Origin: Alphaproteobacteria bacterium
GTDB lineage: Bacteria; Pseudomonadota; Alphaproteobacteria; Rhodospirillales; WMHbin7
Length of the DNA stretch: 64,000 nt
Direction of reading: 5' to 3'
NCBI GenBank assembly: GCA_015231795.1
Contig: JADGAX010000001.1
Location: 682,001 to 746,000 of the forward strand
In this document: piece by piece, positions 7,559-16,545 of the stretch
Position numbering within the stretch: position 1 is the first letter of the stretch
Layout of the letters: each line of letters begins with the position of its first letter
Notes under the pieces: generated by a model
What the model was told of the DNA's origin: nothing
What the model saw: only the letters and a program-made list of their open reading frames with translations
Databases searched by the model: none
Position numbers and translations under genes: made by a program

Positions 7559-9163
7559 CTAGCCTTTCCTGCGAATAACGAAGGTGGCTTGAACGATCTT
7601 TGGCGTGCCTGCCTGCAAATGCTTGCCGGTACTGGTGAAGGTTCCCTGCGGTTTGATGTTGGTAGGCATGTCCAACACCTCGACCTCGGTTCGCGGGAAA
7701 GCCTGTTTGAAACGCTTTTCCTGATCGGCAACCGTGGCGACGATATCGGCGAGATTGCTGGTCGCCCCAGGAAACATGACCACAAGCTCCAGATTGAACG
7801 GTACGCCGCCTTGGCCATCCATCTGCGCTGCCGCAGGCGGCTTTTTCGCCTTCGCGGGATCGCCCGATTTCATCTCGACCTCAAGCCCCAGACTCCAAAC
7901 GAAGCCCTGACCATCCAGCGCCGTCTCGACGTTTCTTAGGATTTGCGGCCAATCGGCAACCTGCGTTTCCAGTGCCTGTTTGGCGCCCAGCTTGGCGGTC
8001 AGAGTTTCGAAAGGAACCTCTGCGGCAGCCATCTCGCCTTCCAGCTTTTTCAACTGACCTTGACGATCCTGCAGGCTTGCCTGACGCGTTTCGATCAGAT
8101 CGGCTGTTTCATAATTGGCGAAAACCATGTCGCCCGCATAATAGAGCTGAAACGCCGTGACCGCCGCCGCCGCCAGGGGAACCACCTTCTCGACCTGGCG
8201 CATCTGGCGCTTCTTGGCCATGGCGGGGGTGGAAAGCAAGATGGGCGCCTTGGTGCGCCTGGCCAGCCATACGGCATGCAGCATGTCGCAATAAGGGCTG
8301 TCCGGATCGGCCACCTTCTCGTAGCCCAGCTTGTTTCCGGCTTCCAGCGGGGTCAGGATCGACAGCGTGGTGACGGGAAGGTCGCGCTGATACAGGGCTT
8401 CGCGGATCGGCGCGCCGACCACGGCCACCAGATCCAGGTGATCATTTTCCTGATAGCCCAGGCGCTTGATGTAACCCAGCGACGATTTGAATTCGCGCTC
8501 GATGAGCTGCGAAATTTCCTCGGCCGTGTCCTCTTCGGCGGGCTTTGGCGTCATGCGGGTCAGGATGAACTGGCCGTTCAACTGGATGATCTGGCGAAAG
8601 CCGCCGGTCACTTCCTGGCTGACGAAGATGCGCCAATGTTTCTCGGTCTGCGCCTCGGCGGGCGGGGCCAGGGCTTCGGACAGGCCCAGGGATTCCATGG
8701 GCAGCAGCGAATAGGCTTCGACCGGATTGGAAACGGTGTCCAGAAAGGACGTCCATTTCTTCAGCCAATCGCTCATGGGCAACGCCATGAACAGATAAGG
8801 CTTCTGGCCGTTCTGTCCCTTGCGGTTCAAGGGTCTGGCGGCCTTCATTTCCTCGCTGGCATAAGCCATCTCAAGGCGGCGCTTCAGCACCTTGGGATGG
8901 TCCAGGAAATTGCTTTTGGGCAGTTGTTCTTCGCGATAAAGCTGCTCGACCACGTCCACTTCGACCAGCAGCGGAATGCGCTTGTCGGTCATCAGGAATT
9001 CGCGGATCGATTCCGGCCCCTCCTCGGAATCGATGGGCACGAACCAGGCGTTCTTCACATTGCCGCGCACCACATGCACCAGCACGGCGCCTTCGTCGCC
9101 GATGACCAGCACGAATTTCCTGACCAGCAAATGAAGGGGAAGGCCGGATTTCTTTGCCGCCAC
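7559..9163 (-). CDS. MshI-like protein: PilM-type actin-like domain joined to a PilN-type domain
   Basis: About 534 residues. The first ~310 are cytoplasmic, with a pattern consistent with an actin-like PilM/GspL fold. A hydrophobic segment follows (about 327-342), then a coiled coil and a periplasmic C-terminal domain ending in IVQATFVIRRKG, as in PilN. One chain thus covers two functions split between PilM and PilN elsewhere. I chose the GTG at 9163: GGGGA lies 6 bases upstream and it sits 1 base after the mshG stop. The ATG at 9193 would overlap mshG by 29 bases and has no ribosome site. Confidence 0.65.
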   Translation of the reverse strand: MAAKKSGLPLHLLVRKFVLVIGDEGAVLVHVVRGNVKNAWFVPIDSEEGPESIREFLMTDKRIPLLVEVDVVEQLYREEQLPKSNFLDHPKVLKRRLEMAYASEEMKAARPLNRKGQNGQKPYLFMALPMSDWLKKWTSFLDTVSNPVEAYSLLPMESLGLSEALAPPAEAQTEKHWRIFVSQEVTGGFRQIIQLNGQFILTRMTPKPAEEDTAEEISQLIEREFKSSLGYIKRLGYQENDHLDLVAVVGAPIREALYQRDLPVTTLSILTPLEAGNKLGYEKVADPDSPYCDMLHAVWLARRTKAPILLSTPAMAKKRQMRQVEKVVPLAAAAVTAFQLYYAGDMVFANYETADLIETRQASLQDRQGQLKKLEGEMAAAEVPFETLTAKLGAKQALETQVADWPQILRNVETALDGQGFVWSLGLEVEMKSGDPAKAKKPPAAAQMDGQGGVPFNLELVVMFPGATSNLADIVATVADQEKRFKQAFPRTEVEVLDMPTNIKPQGTFTSTGKHLQAGTPKIVQATFVIRRKG

Positions 9164-9164
9164 G

Positions 9165-10373
9165 CTAAATCCCCATCTTGCTGAAGCTGTCATACATGGG
9201 TCCGAAGATCGCCATGATGATCCAGGCCATCAGGGCGCCGACGATCATGGTCAGCATCGGCTCCATCATGGCGATCAGGCCGTCCACCGCGTCGTTGACG
9301 TCGGTGTCGTAAAAGCTGGTCACGTTCTCCAGCGTCTCGGACAGATTGCCGCTGTCCTCGCCGATCTTGACCATGCGGATGACCAGACTGGGAAACTCGC
9401 CGGTGTTCTTCAAGGCCGCCGAAAAGGCGTTGCCCTGTTGCACGGTGCGCTGCACGTTCTCGAGCGATTTGCTCAAGCACAGATTGTTGACCACCTTGGT
9501 CGCCGTTTCGATGCATTGCAAGATCGGCACGCCGCTTTGGAACATGACGGCGAAGAAGTGCGCGAAGCGGGCCAGGGAAATCTTGCGGATCATGTCGCCC
9601 ATCTTGGGCATGCGCAGCACAAGATAATGCATGCGGTAGCGGAATTCCTCGGAGACCGACATCAAAAGGCGGATGCCGATCAGCAGCACCACCGGCGTGA
9701 TCAAGATGACGTACCAGAAATTGATCACGAAATCGGAAGTGGCGACCAGGGCCAAGGTCACGCCCGGCAAAGGCTGGCCGGTGCCCTTCAAGAATCCGAT
9801 CACTTCCGGCACCACCATGGTCATCATGAAGAAGAACAGGCCCAGAATGACGACCAGCATGACAGACGGATAGCGCGTCGCCTTCTTGATCTTGGTCGTT
9901 ACCTCTTCGGTCCATTTCAGATGTTTGACCAGCTGCAAAAAGGCTTCGCTGAGATTGCCGCTTTCCTCGCCCGCCGAGATCAGCGAGGTGAAGACCGGGC
10001 CGAAAACGCGGGGATGCGCGCCGAAGGCCTGCGACAGCGACTTGCCCTCGGCCACCGAACTGTGGATTTCGGAAACCAGATCGCGCAGCTTGGGCTGTTC
10101 GGTCGAATCGCGCACATCGGCCAGCCCTTCGATCAGCGACACGCCCGCCGCGTTCAACTGCTGCAAATGCACGCACATCTGGATCAGGTCGCGATGCTTG
10201 ATCTTGGGCGCGAACAGCGCGGTCAGCTTGTTCTGGCGCACCTCGGACGAGGTGATCAGCTCAAGGCCCGATTCCTTCAAACGCTGGAAAAGATCAAGGT
10301 CGTTGGAGGCGCTCAACTGCCCCCGGACGGATCGTCCGCCGGTGTCGATGGCTCGGTAGTTGAAAAGCGGCAT
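9165..10373 (-). CDS. mshG: Type IV pilus inner-membrane platform protein MshG (PilC/GspF family)
   Basis: 402 residues with two GspF domains. The first carries LIEGLADVRDS and GEESGNLSEAF; the second carries MFQSGVPILQCIETA and IGEDSGNLSETL, the internal duplication typical of PilC/GspF. Three transmembrane segments follow the usual pattern (about 170-190, 215-235 and 375-395). It forms the platform driven by the assembly ATPase MshE, encoded just upstream with a 12-base gap. Confidence 0.92.
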   Translation of the reverse strand: MPLFNYRAIDTGGRSVRGQLSASNDLDLFQRLKESGLELITSSEVRQNKLTALFAPKIKHRDLIQMCVHLQQLNAAGVSLIEGLADVRDSTEQPKLRDLVSEIHSSVAEGKSLSQAFGAHPRVFGPVFTSLISAGEESGNLSEAFLQLVKHLKWTEEVTTKIKKATRYPSVMLVVILGLFFFMMTMVVPEVIGFLKGTGQPLPGVTLALVATSDFVINFWYVILITPVVLLIGIRLLMSVSEEFRYRMHYLVLRMPKMGDMIRKISLARFAHFFAVMFQSGVPILQCIETATKVVNNLCLSKSLENVQRTVQQGNAFSAALKNTGEFPSLVIRMVKIGEDSGNLSETLENVTSFYDTDVNDAVDGLIAMMEPMLTMIVGALMAWIIMAIFGPMYDSFSKMGI

Positions 10374-10385
10374 CTTGGCGGCCCC

Positions 10386-12896
10386 TTACAACCGGTCGGT
10401 CACGTCGACGGTGCCGATCAGCTCTTCCACGCTGATCAGGCCCTTCAACACCTTGCCGATGCCGTCGTCGGCCATGGGGATGAAGCCGTATTTGCGCGAC
10501 GCCTGGCGGATCATGTTCATCGAAGCCCCTTCGATGACCATTTCGTCCAGCTCCTTGTTCATGGGCAGAATTTCGTGCAGCGCCAAGCGGCCCTTATATC
10601 CGGTATGGCGGCAGGCCTCGCAACCCTTGGGATGGCCGATCTTGGGCGGATGCGCCGGATCGGCGCCCAGAACGCGGCATTCCTCGGCATTGGCCGTCTT
10701 CATCTCGCGGCAACTGGGGCACAGGCGCCGAGACAGGCGCTGGGCCAGAATGCCGATGATGTTGCCCGCCATCAAGGTGGCGTCCAAGCCAAGATCGCCA
10801 AGGCGCGGCAAAGCGCCGGCGGCGTCGTTGGTGTGCAGGGTGGTGAATACTTGGTGGCCGGTCATCGAGGCGCGCAGCGCCATGGTGGCGGTGTCCTTGT
10901 CGCGCACCTCGCCGATGAAGATGATGTCGGGATCTTGGCGCAACAGGGCGCGGACACCGTCGGCGAAATTCATGCCCGTTCCTTCGCGCACCTGCGCTTG
11001 GCGGATCAAGGGCAATTCATATTCCACCGGGTCTTCCAGCGTCATGATGTTGACGTCAAGCGAATTGATGTGGGCCAGAATGCCGTACAGCGTGGTGGTC
11101 TTGCCCGAACCCGTGGGGCCGGTGACGATGATGATGCCTTCCGGGCGCTTCAGCATTTTCAGCAACAGGGCTTCATTGCTCTCCGACAGGCCCAGTTGCG
11201 GAATGCCCATCAGCGATTTGCTTTTGTCCAGAATGCGCAGCACGATGTTTTCGCCGTGCGAGGTGGGCATGGCGGCGACGCGGAAATCGACCTTGCGGTT
11301 GCCCACCGTGATGCTGAAACGTCCATCCTGCGGGTTCAGCTTGTCGGCGATGTTCATGCCGGACACGATCTTCAGGCGGTGCGAAACGGCGGGCCAGTGA
11401 TCCTTGTGGATGGTGCGCACCTGGGTCATCACGCCGTCGATGCGATAGCGCAGGCGCAGGAACATGCCCTCAGGTTCAAAATGGATGTCGGAAGCGCCCA
11501 CTTTCACGGCGTCGAGAACCAGCGCGTTGACCAAGCGCACCAGGGGATGCACATAGCCGGAATCGGCGGACATGGCGGCGGCCGACACGTCGTGCTTGCC
11601 GGTTTCCAATTCGCGCAAGATGCCGTCAATCGACAGTTCGTAGCCGAAATACTGGTCGATGGCCTCGTTGATTTCGGTTTCGCTGCACACCAACGGGGTG
11701 ATTTCGACGCCCAGCGGGAAATAGCGCCTTGCCTGATCCAGCGCCAGAACGTCGTAAATGTCCGACATGGCCAAGCGCGCCTGCTGGCCGTCGATGGCGA
11801 CCGGGAAAACGCGATAGCGCGCCGCCACTTCCTTGGGAAATTTCTTGATCAGGTCGGGATCGACGACGGTGCTTTTCGGATCGAAACGCTCGAAGCCCGA
11901 ACTTTGCGCCAGCACGGCGGAAAGCGCTTGTTCGGTGATGAAGCCCAAATCGATCAGCGTCTGGCCGATCATCTTGTTGGTGCGCTTCTTCTCGAACAAG
12001 GCGACATGCAGCTGATCTTTCGAGATCAGCCCCATATCGACCAGCTTGTCGCCGATGCGCGCCATGCCGCCGCCACCGGGAGGAGCGCCGCCGCCACCAC
12101 CGCCGGGCGGACCGCCACCACCGCCACCGCCGGGCGGACCACCACCACCACCACCACCACCACCGCCTGGAGCGGGAGCAGGTGCTGGCGGAGCCGATTG
12201 CGCGGCAGGCGGCGCTTGGGGCGCTGGCGCTGGCGGCGCTTGGGGCGCTGGCGCTGGCTGAGCGGCGGGTTGACGGGCCTGGGGTGCGGGCGGCGTTGGC
12301 GCGCTGGCAACTGGCGTTGCGTCGCCGATCAATCCGCCCAATTGCAAACCAGCGGGCATGGGGGGCTGCGGGGGCGGCGCTTCCGGCAACGAACTACCTA
12401 CCAACTCGCCCAACTGAAACGCGGGCGCTGGCTTGGCGGCGGCGGGCGGCGGCGCGGCAGGCGGCGCAAGCTCGCCGATCAACTCGCCCAATTGCAGGCT
12501 GGATGTCTTGGCGGGCTGCGGCGCGGCGGCGGGGGCTGATGCGGGCGGGGCCGCGCCCACCATATCGCCCAGTTGGAAACTGGGGGCGGCTTTGGGTGCT
12601 GGCGCGGTAGCGGCTGGTCTGGCTGGCGCTGCGACAGCGCCGATCTCGCTCCCTAGTTCCAAAGGCTTCGAGGCTGGGCGGGCCGCTGCTGTAGGCGCTG
12701 GGGCACGGGTCTGCGGAGCCGCAGCGGCAGGCTGGCCGCCGCCCACCATCTGGCGCACGGCGGAACGCGCCGCCGCCGCCGCTGCCGCCTGCTGCTGGGC
12801 CGCCTGCGGATTTGCCGGTCTCGCCTGTCCCGCTGGCGGCTGCGCTGGCGCTTGTGGCCTGCCGCCGCCTGGCGGGTTGTTCCCGTTCATCGCCAT
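10386..12896 (-). CDS. mshE: Type IV pilus assembly ATPase MshE (PilB/GspE family) with a long repeat-bearing N-terminus
   Basis: The C-terminal ~560 residues form a complete GspE/PilB ATPase: two N-terminal MshEN-type segments (DKLVDMGLISKDQL and GQTLIDLGFITEQAL), Walker A GPTGSGKT (593-600), Walker B region DPDIIFIGEVRD, and a zinc tetracysteine CPSC...CEAC (726-729 and 759-762). MshE of Vibrio binds c-di-GMP through its N-terminal region. Ahead of it lie ~275 residues of Pro/Ala/Gln- and Gly-rich low-complexity sequence with five copies of a short [FL]xLGxx[IV]G motif, which is unusual for the family. I chose the ATG at 12896; an in-frame TTG at 12926 would add 10 residues. Confidence 0.92.
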   Translation of the reverse strand: MAMNGNNPPGGGRPQAPAQPPAGQARPANPQAAQQQAAAAAAARSAVRQMVGGGQPAAAAPQTRAPAPTAAARPASKPLELGSEIGAVAAPARPAATAPAPKAAPSFQLGDMVGAAPPASAPAAAPQPAKTSSLQLGELIGELAPPAAPPPAAAKPAPAFQLGELVGSSLPEAPPPQPPMPAGLQLGGLIGDATPVASAPTPPAPQARQPAAQPAPAPQAPPAPAPQAPPAAQSAPPAPAPAPGGGGGGGGGGPPGGGGGGGPPGGGGGGAPPGGGGMARIGDKLVDMGLISKDQLHVALFEKKRTNKMIGQTLIDLGFITEQALSAVLAQSSGFERFDPKSTVVDPDLIKKFPKEVAARYRVFPVAIDGQQARLAMSDIYDVLALDQARRYFPLGVEITPLVCSETEINEAIDQYFGYELSIDGILRELETGKHDVSAAAMSADSGYVHPLVRLVNALVLDAVKVGASDIHFEPEGMFLRLRYRIDGVMTQVRTIHKDHWPAVSHRLKIVSGMNIADKLNPQDGRFSITVGNRKVDFRVAAMPTSHGENIVLRILDKSKSLMGIPQLGLSESNEALLLKMLKRPEGIIIVTGPTGSGKTTTLYGILAHINSLDVNIMTLEDPVEYELPLIRQAQVREGTGMNFADGVRALLRQDPDIIFIGEVRDKDTATMALRASMTGHQVFTTLHTNDAAGALPRLGDLGLDATLMAGNIIGILAQRLSRRLCPSCREMKTANAEECRVLGADPAHPPKIGHPKGCEACRHTGYKGRLALHEILPMNKELDEMVIEGASMNMIRQASRKYGFIPMADDGIGKVLKGLISVEELIGTVDVTDRL
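12324..12662 (-). repeat. Five degenerate LQLGELIG-type repeats in the MshE N-terminal region
   Basis: Within a Pro/Ala-rich stretch an eight-residue motif recurs at residues 79-86 (LELGSEIG), 107-114 (FQLGDMVG), 134-141 (LQLGELIG), 160-167 (FQLGELVG) and 184-191 (LQLGGLIG), numbered from the ATG at 12896. Spacing is 28, 27, 26 and 24 residues. The motif is hydrophobic and amphipathic while the linkers are disordered-looking, the pattern of a multivalent short linear motif. Confidence 0.85.
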
Positions 12897-12978
12897 GCCA
12901 ATTCCATCAATAGGGCCTGGGGGCAATCATAACCCATTATCCAGTCTCCCACTCTAAGGAAAGCAGCCTAACAGGGGG

Positions 12979-15519
12979 TTAACCTCGCCACTCTCCCAAG
13001 GCCGCTTTTTCCAGGAAATCAGCGAAATGGGCCACGGCATCCTTGTTTTCGAACAGAACGCCCTTGGCGGCCAAAATCCGCTCGCGCATCTGGGCGCGCC
13101 AATCTCGATCCTTTGCCAGTTTTAGGGCCAGTTCCACATAATGGTCGGCGTCAGCGGCGATCAAGTCGTCGATGCCCATCATTTTATAGAATTGCGCGGT
13201 CACGCGCCCGCGCATGAAGGCCGAGGGCAAGGTGACGATAGGACTGCCATAGGCGAAGGCTTCCAGGCTGGAATTGCCGCCCGAGAAATGGAAGGTGTCG
13301 AGCAGCGCGTCGGCAGTGGCGCACAGGCCCAGGAATTCCTGATATTTCAGCGGATCGACGAAATGAACCCGCTTGAAAAGGCCGCCCAGCTCGCGCTCCA
13401 GATTTTGGCTAAGCCGCTTGGTCAGGAACGGATTGGCGTTGATGAATACGACTATGCCGTCCGTGTCGCGCTCCAGAATGCGCTTCAAGGCTTGGCGGAA
13501 TTCTGGATGCACCTTGAAAGGCGTTTGCGCGCACACGTACAGCCGCTTGTCTTCGGGCAGCTTCAGCGCTTTGCGGTCGGCCAGTTCGTCTTGCGCCAAT
13601 TTGGGATGCTGATAGCAGCAGGGCGGCAAGGGCAAACGGGCCAGCTTTTCCGTGTAATGCGATTCGTTGCCGGGGGGATCGAGATAATCGGTCGAAACGA
13701 AATAATCCATATTGGGAATGCCCGTAGTGTCGGGATGCCCCCAGGCCACCACCTGCACCGGAGCCAAGCGCGAGAAGGCCATGAAGTAGGTGTGATAGGA
13801 CATGCCGATGTCGGGGAAGAACAGAATGTCCAAACGCTCGGCTGCGATGCGCTGCAACTGTTCACCCGGCCGCAACGGAAGACGAACCACCCGGTCGGCC
13901 TTTTCGTCGATCTCGCGGGTCAGGTTGGGGCTTTGATGATAGAAGCGGAAAATCACCAGTTCGAAACGGCTGCGCGGCAGATTGGCCAAAAGGCCAGCGA
14001 ACAATTTTCCGATCGTGTGCGTGGGTTCCAAAAAGGCCGACAGCACGCCCAGCCGGATTCGCTTGCGAGGCTGGGGCCATTTTCCGGCGGCCAGATGCGG
14101 CGCCGTCCAGGTCAGTTCCTGGCAGGCCTTGGTAAAGAAGCGTCCCAGGGTTTCTTGCAGGGGGCGGTCGTCAAGCCCCGGATAGGCCTGATAGAAATTG
14201 GTCAGATTGACGCTGCTGTAAGGGTCCTTGATTTCGGCATTCGCCGCTTCCAAGGCCTGGATGGCTTCAACCTGATGCTGGCGCCATTCGCTTGCCTGTT
14301 CCATCGTGTCGTAAACGACCGGGCAGAGAAGCGCCATTTCCACCCGATAGCCCGCATCCTCCTTGATCGCCAGCCCCCGCTGATAGCAATCCTTGGCTTC
14401 CTCGACCCGCCCCATATTCTGCAACAAATTCCCCAGCGCGGCATGCAGCACCGGCAGTTTGGGCAATATCTCGATTCCGTGGCGGAAAGCGGCCTCGGAT
14501 TCGGTGAATTTGCTTTTGTTTTGCAGCAAAATCCCCAGATTCAGATAGGCTTCGCCCAGATCTGGCTTGATCTCGATGACTTCGAAATAGCAGTCGGCGG
14601 CGCTTTTGAAATCGCCGCGCGCCAAAAAGGCCGTGCCCAGATTAAGCAGAACCTCCGGGGAATCCGGTTTCAGCTTGCGGGCGCGCTGATAGCTGACGAC
14701 AGCCTCGTCCACGCGGCCCAGCAACGACAGCGCGTTGCCCAGATTATTGTGCGGCTCGACCAAATCGGGGCCAAGTGCCGCCGCCTTGCGCAAGGTGCGT
14801 TCGGCATCCACGGCGCGGCCCTGGCGCATCATGGCGTTGCCCAGATTGTTGAAGGCGCGCGCCGATTTTGGATGCGCCTTGCAATGGCGCAAGAACACCT
14901 CTTCGGCTTCGGAAAAGCGCGACTGGCGCAGCAGAATGGCACCCAGATTCGAATAGGCTTCTTCCAGCCCGGCATCCAGCGCCAAGGCTTTCGAAAAGGC
15001 CGCCATGGCGTCTTCGTCATCGCCGCGCGCATGCAAGGCCTCGCCCAAACCCATCCAGGCGGCGGCGGAATCGGCGGTATTTTCGGTTAGCGCCCGCCAC
15101 TGGGCCAAGGTGCGCCCCACCGGTTTTTCGACCAGCGGCTTGCGTCTGGCCAGTTCGGGATCAAGCCCGGTGGCCCTGGCGATCAGATGTTTGCCCAGTT
15201 GCTCCTTGCCGACTCGCTGGGCCATGACCCCCAGGAACCACAAGGCTTCCGGCTGATGAATGCGCGCCAGCAGCCAAGGGCGCAGCAGCAGACGAACCAG
15301 CAGGCGAAAGAACAGGCTGAATTTCTTGCGGGTGACGCCCGCTTCCATGATGCCCGAGGACCATCCCGCCCCCGGCCCCATGCCGTCGCCCAGCCCCAGC
15401 GTCAGGGTGGCGGTGGGAGCGGAACGTTCGATCCTGGCGTGAAAGTCTGATTCACCCAGATCGATCTCGGCGACCGATTTCTTGCGGCTGGCCGCCGCCC
15501 GGCGCTGCTGACGATTCAT
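12979..15519 (-). CDS. TPR-containing GT41 (SPINDLY/OGT-type) O-glycosyltransferase
   Basis: 846 residues. Residues ~150-400 are a run of about seven to eight TPRs (for example AYSNLGAILLRQSRFSEAEE and EAYLNLGILLQNKSKFTESE). Residues ~470-840 match the GT41 catalytic region: RLGVLSAFLEPTHTIGK, then PVQVVAWGHPDTTGIPNMDY, CAQTPFKVHPEF, LLDTFHFSGGNSSLEAF and a final YGSPIVTLP. GT41 enzymes add a sugar (GlcNAc or a related residue) to Ser/Thr. In Caulobacter a TPR-GT41 protein, FlmG, modifies flagellin. Here the gene is immediately downstream of the pilin gene, beyond a terminator, and upstream of mshE, so pilin is the inferred substrate. Confidence 0.85.
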   Translation of the reverse strand: MNRQQRRAAASRKKSVAEIDLGESDFHARIERSAPTATLTLGLGDGMGPGAGWSSGIMEAGVTRKKFSLFFRLLVRLLLRPWLLARIHQPEALWFLGVMAQRVGKEQLGKHLIARATGLDPELARRKPLVEKPVGRTLAQWRALTENTADSAAAWMGLGEALHARGDDEDAMAAFSKALALDAGLEEAYSNLGAILLRQSRFSEAEEVFLRHCKAHPKSARAFNNLGNAMMRQGRAVDAERTLRKAAALGPDLVEPHNNLGNALSLLGRVDEAVVSYQRARKLKPDSPEVLLNLGTAFLARGDFKSAADCYFEVIEIKPDLGEAYLNLGILLQNKSKFTESEAAFRHGIEILPKLPVLHAALGNLLQNMGRVEEAKDCYQRGLAIKEDAGYRVEMALLCPVVYDTMEQASEWRQHQVEAIQALEAANAEIKDPYSSVNLTNFYQAYPGLDDRPLQETLGRFFTKACQELTWTAPHLAAGKWPQPRKRIRLGVLSAFLEPTHTIGKLFAGLLANLPRSRFELVIFRFYHQSPNLTREIDEKADRVVRLPLRPGEQLQRIAAERLDILFFPDIGMSYHTYFMAFSRLAPVQVVAWGHPDTTGIPNMDYFVSTDYLDPPGNESHYTEKLARLPLPPCCYQHPKLAQDELADRKALKLPEDKRLYVCAQTPFKVHPEFRQALKRILERDTDGIVVFINANPFLTKRLSQNLERELGGLFKRVHFVDPLKYQEFLGLCATADALLDTFHFSGGNSSLEAFAYGSPIVTLPSAFMRGRVTAQFYKMMGIDDLIAADADHYVELALKLAKDRDWRAQMRERILAAKGVLFENKDAVAHFADFLEKAALGEWRG

Positions 15520-15586
15520 GACCCATCCCCATAATGACCTGCCAATCCCTTAGCACTCCCCGCAAGCAAGGTGAAGCGCTGCAACG

Positions 15587-15615
15587 AAAAAGGGCCGCGT
15601 CTTTCGACACGGCCC
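15587..15615 (-). terminator. Rho-independent terminator after the pilin gene
   Basis: On the - strand a 10-bp stem (GGGCCGUGUC paired with GACGCGGCCC, one G-U pair) is closed by a GAAA tetraloop and followed directly by five T residues. It lies 25 bases past the pilin stop. It would end most pilin transcripts and reduce read-through into the glycosyltransferase and mshE genes, a common way to make a major pilin more abundant than its machinery. Confidence 0.9.
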
Positions 15616-15640
15616 CCTTCTTCATCCAAAACGGTCTGGC

Positions 15641-16426
15641 TTATTGCAGCGCCATCAGCAAGGAACAGGCCTTGGCGGTGCTAAGCGCGTTATAGGTATT
15701 GCTGGCCGCCACGAAGCAGGTGCCTGCCGTGGTGCCGGTTCCGGCAACCGCGCCGTGGATCGACCCGGTTGTGGGGGCTGAATCGTCATATTTGCGCTCG
15801 ATCTCGGCGGCTTGACGAGGCGTTAAAGGATCGCCGGTCATAGCGCCCGCGGTGCCCAACTGGAAGCGCGCCCAAATACTGGTATCCGCCACATCGGTGC
15901 CCTGAATGATGGTATAGAAGGTATTGGCGATGCGGCCCGGCATGATGCCGCCGCTGGCCGCCGCCTGCGCCGTATTGGCCGCCGAATTCAGCGAAACGCC
16001 CGAGACCAGATTGGCCGCCGCCAAATGCGCCCAGGCATTCAAATTCTCGCCAGCGATGGCATTTGCCCCAAAAGTGGCTCCCGCAGCAGCCGCAGCCCCG
16101 ATCGTTCCGTCGCCATTGCCATCCTGAACGCCGGTGGCGCGGATGGTGGTGTTGGCGGCGTTGTAATCGCCCGGCATGGCGTTGTAGCGGTCCTGGAAAC
16201 CGTTGGTGGCCGCCTTGATGGCGTCCCACTGTGTCACAACGGCCTTCAGCCTTGTGCTGTCGATCAGTTCCTGGCCCTTCAGCACGCCGCCGATCAGCAG
16301 GCCGATGATGACCAACACGATCGACATTTCGATCAGGGTGAAGCCTTCTTCCCCATCGGCGCTTTCAAGGCGGGCGCTGATCGCGCGTTCCTTCTGAACC
16401 AGCCAATCTCTTAACATGCCAAACAT
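15641..16426 (-). CDS. Type IV major pilin precursor (MSHA-type)
   Basis: 261 residues. A 28-residue leader with several charged residues ends in EEG/FTLIEM, the cleavage site, with Glu at position 5 of the mature protein as required for assembly. The hydrophobic helix SIVLVIIGLLIGGVLKGQELI follows. The rest is rich in Ala, Gly, Thr, Asn and Ser, with two Cys near the C-terminus (GTCF and KACS) that could form the D-region disulfide. The ATG at 16426 is chosen because GGAAGGA lies 7 bases upstream; in-frame ATGs further upstream have no such site. A strong terminator follows. The neighbouring glycosyltransferase suggests it is glycosylated. Confidence 0.88.
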   Translation of the reverse strand: MFGMLRDWLVQKERAISARLESADGEEGFTLIEMSIVLVIIGLLIGGVLKGQELIDSTRLKAVVTQWDAIKAATNGFQDRYNAMPGDYNAANTTIRATGVQDGNGDGTIGAAAAAGATFGANAIAGENLNAWAHLAAANLVSGVSLNSAANTAQAAASGGIMPGRIANTFYTIIQGTDVADTSIWARFQLGTAGAMTGDPLTPRQAAEIERKYDDSAPTTGSIHGAVAGTGTTAGTCFVAASNTYNALSTAKACSLLMALQ

Positions 16427-16545
16427 GCCCCGATCCTTCCTTGTGACTTGGCCCCGCACGGGCCTGATCTTAACCATTGCCAGGGTCATTCAACACCTGG
16501 AGCAATTAACAATATCTTATAAGGGTGGTGAAATAGCTGCTTATT

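Noticed and set aside
12075-12180. GGX-type trinucleotide runs that look like a satellite or CRISPR-like repeat
   Set aside because: They encode the Gly/Pro-rich linker of MshE in frame; there are no unique spacers between repeats.
9438-12539. A 1033-codon open frame on the + strand
   Set aside because: Antisense to mshG and mshE. It has no ribosome site and ends in Thr/Gly/Arg low complexity mirroring the Pro/Ala/Gly repeats of MshE.
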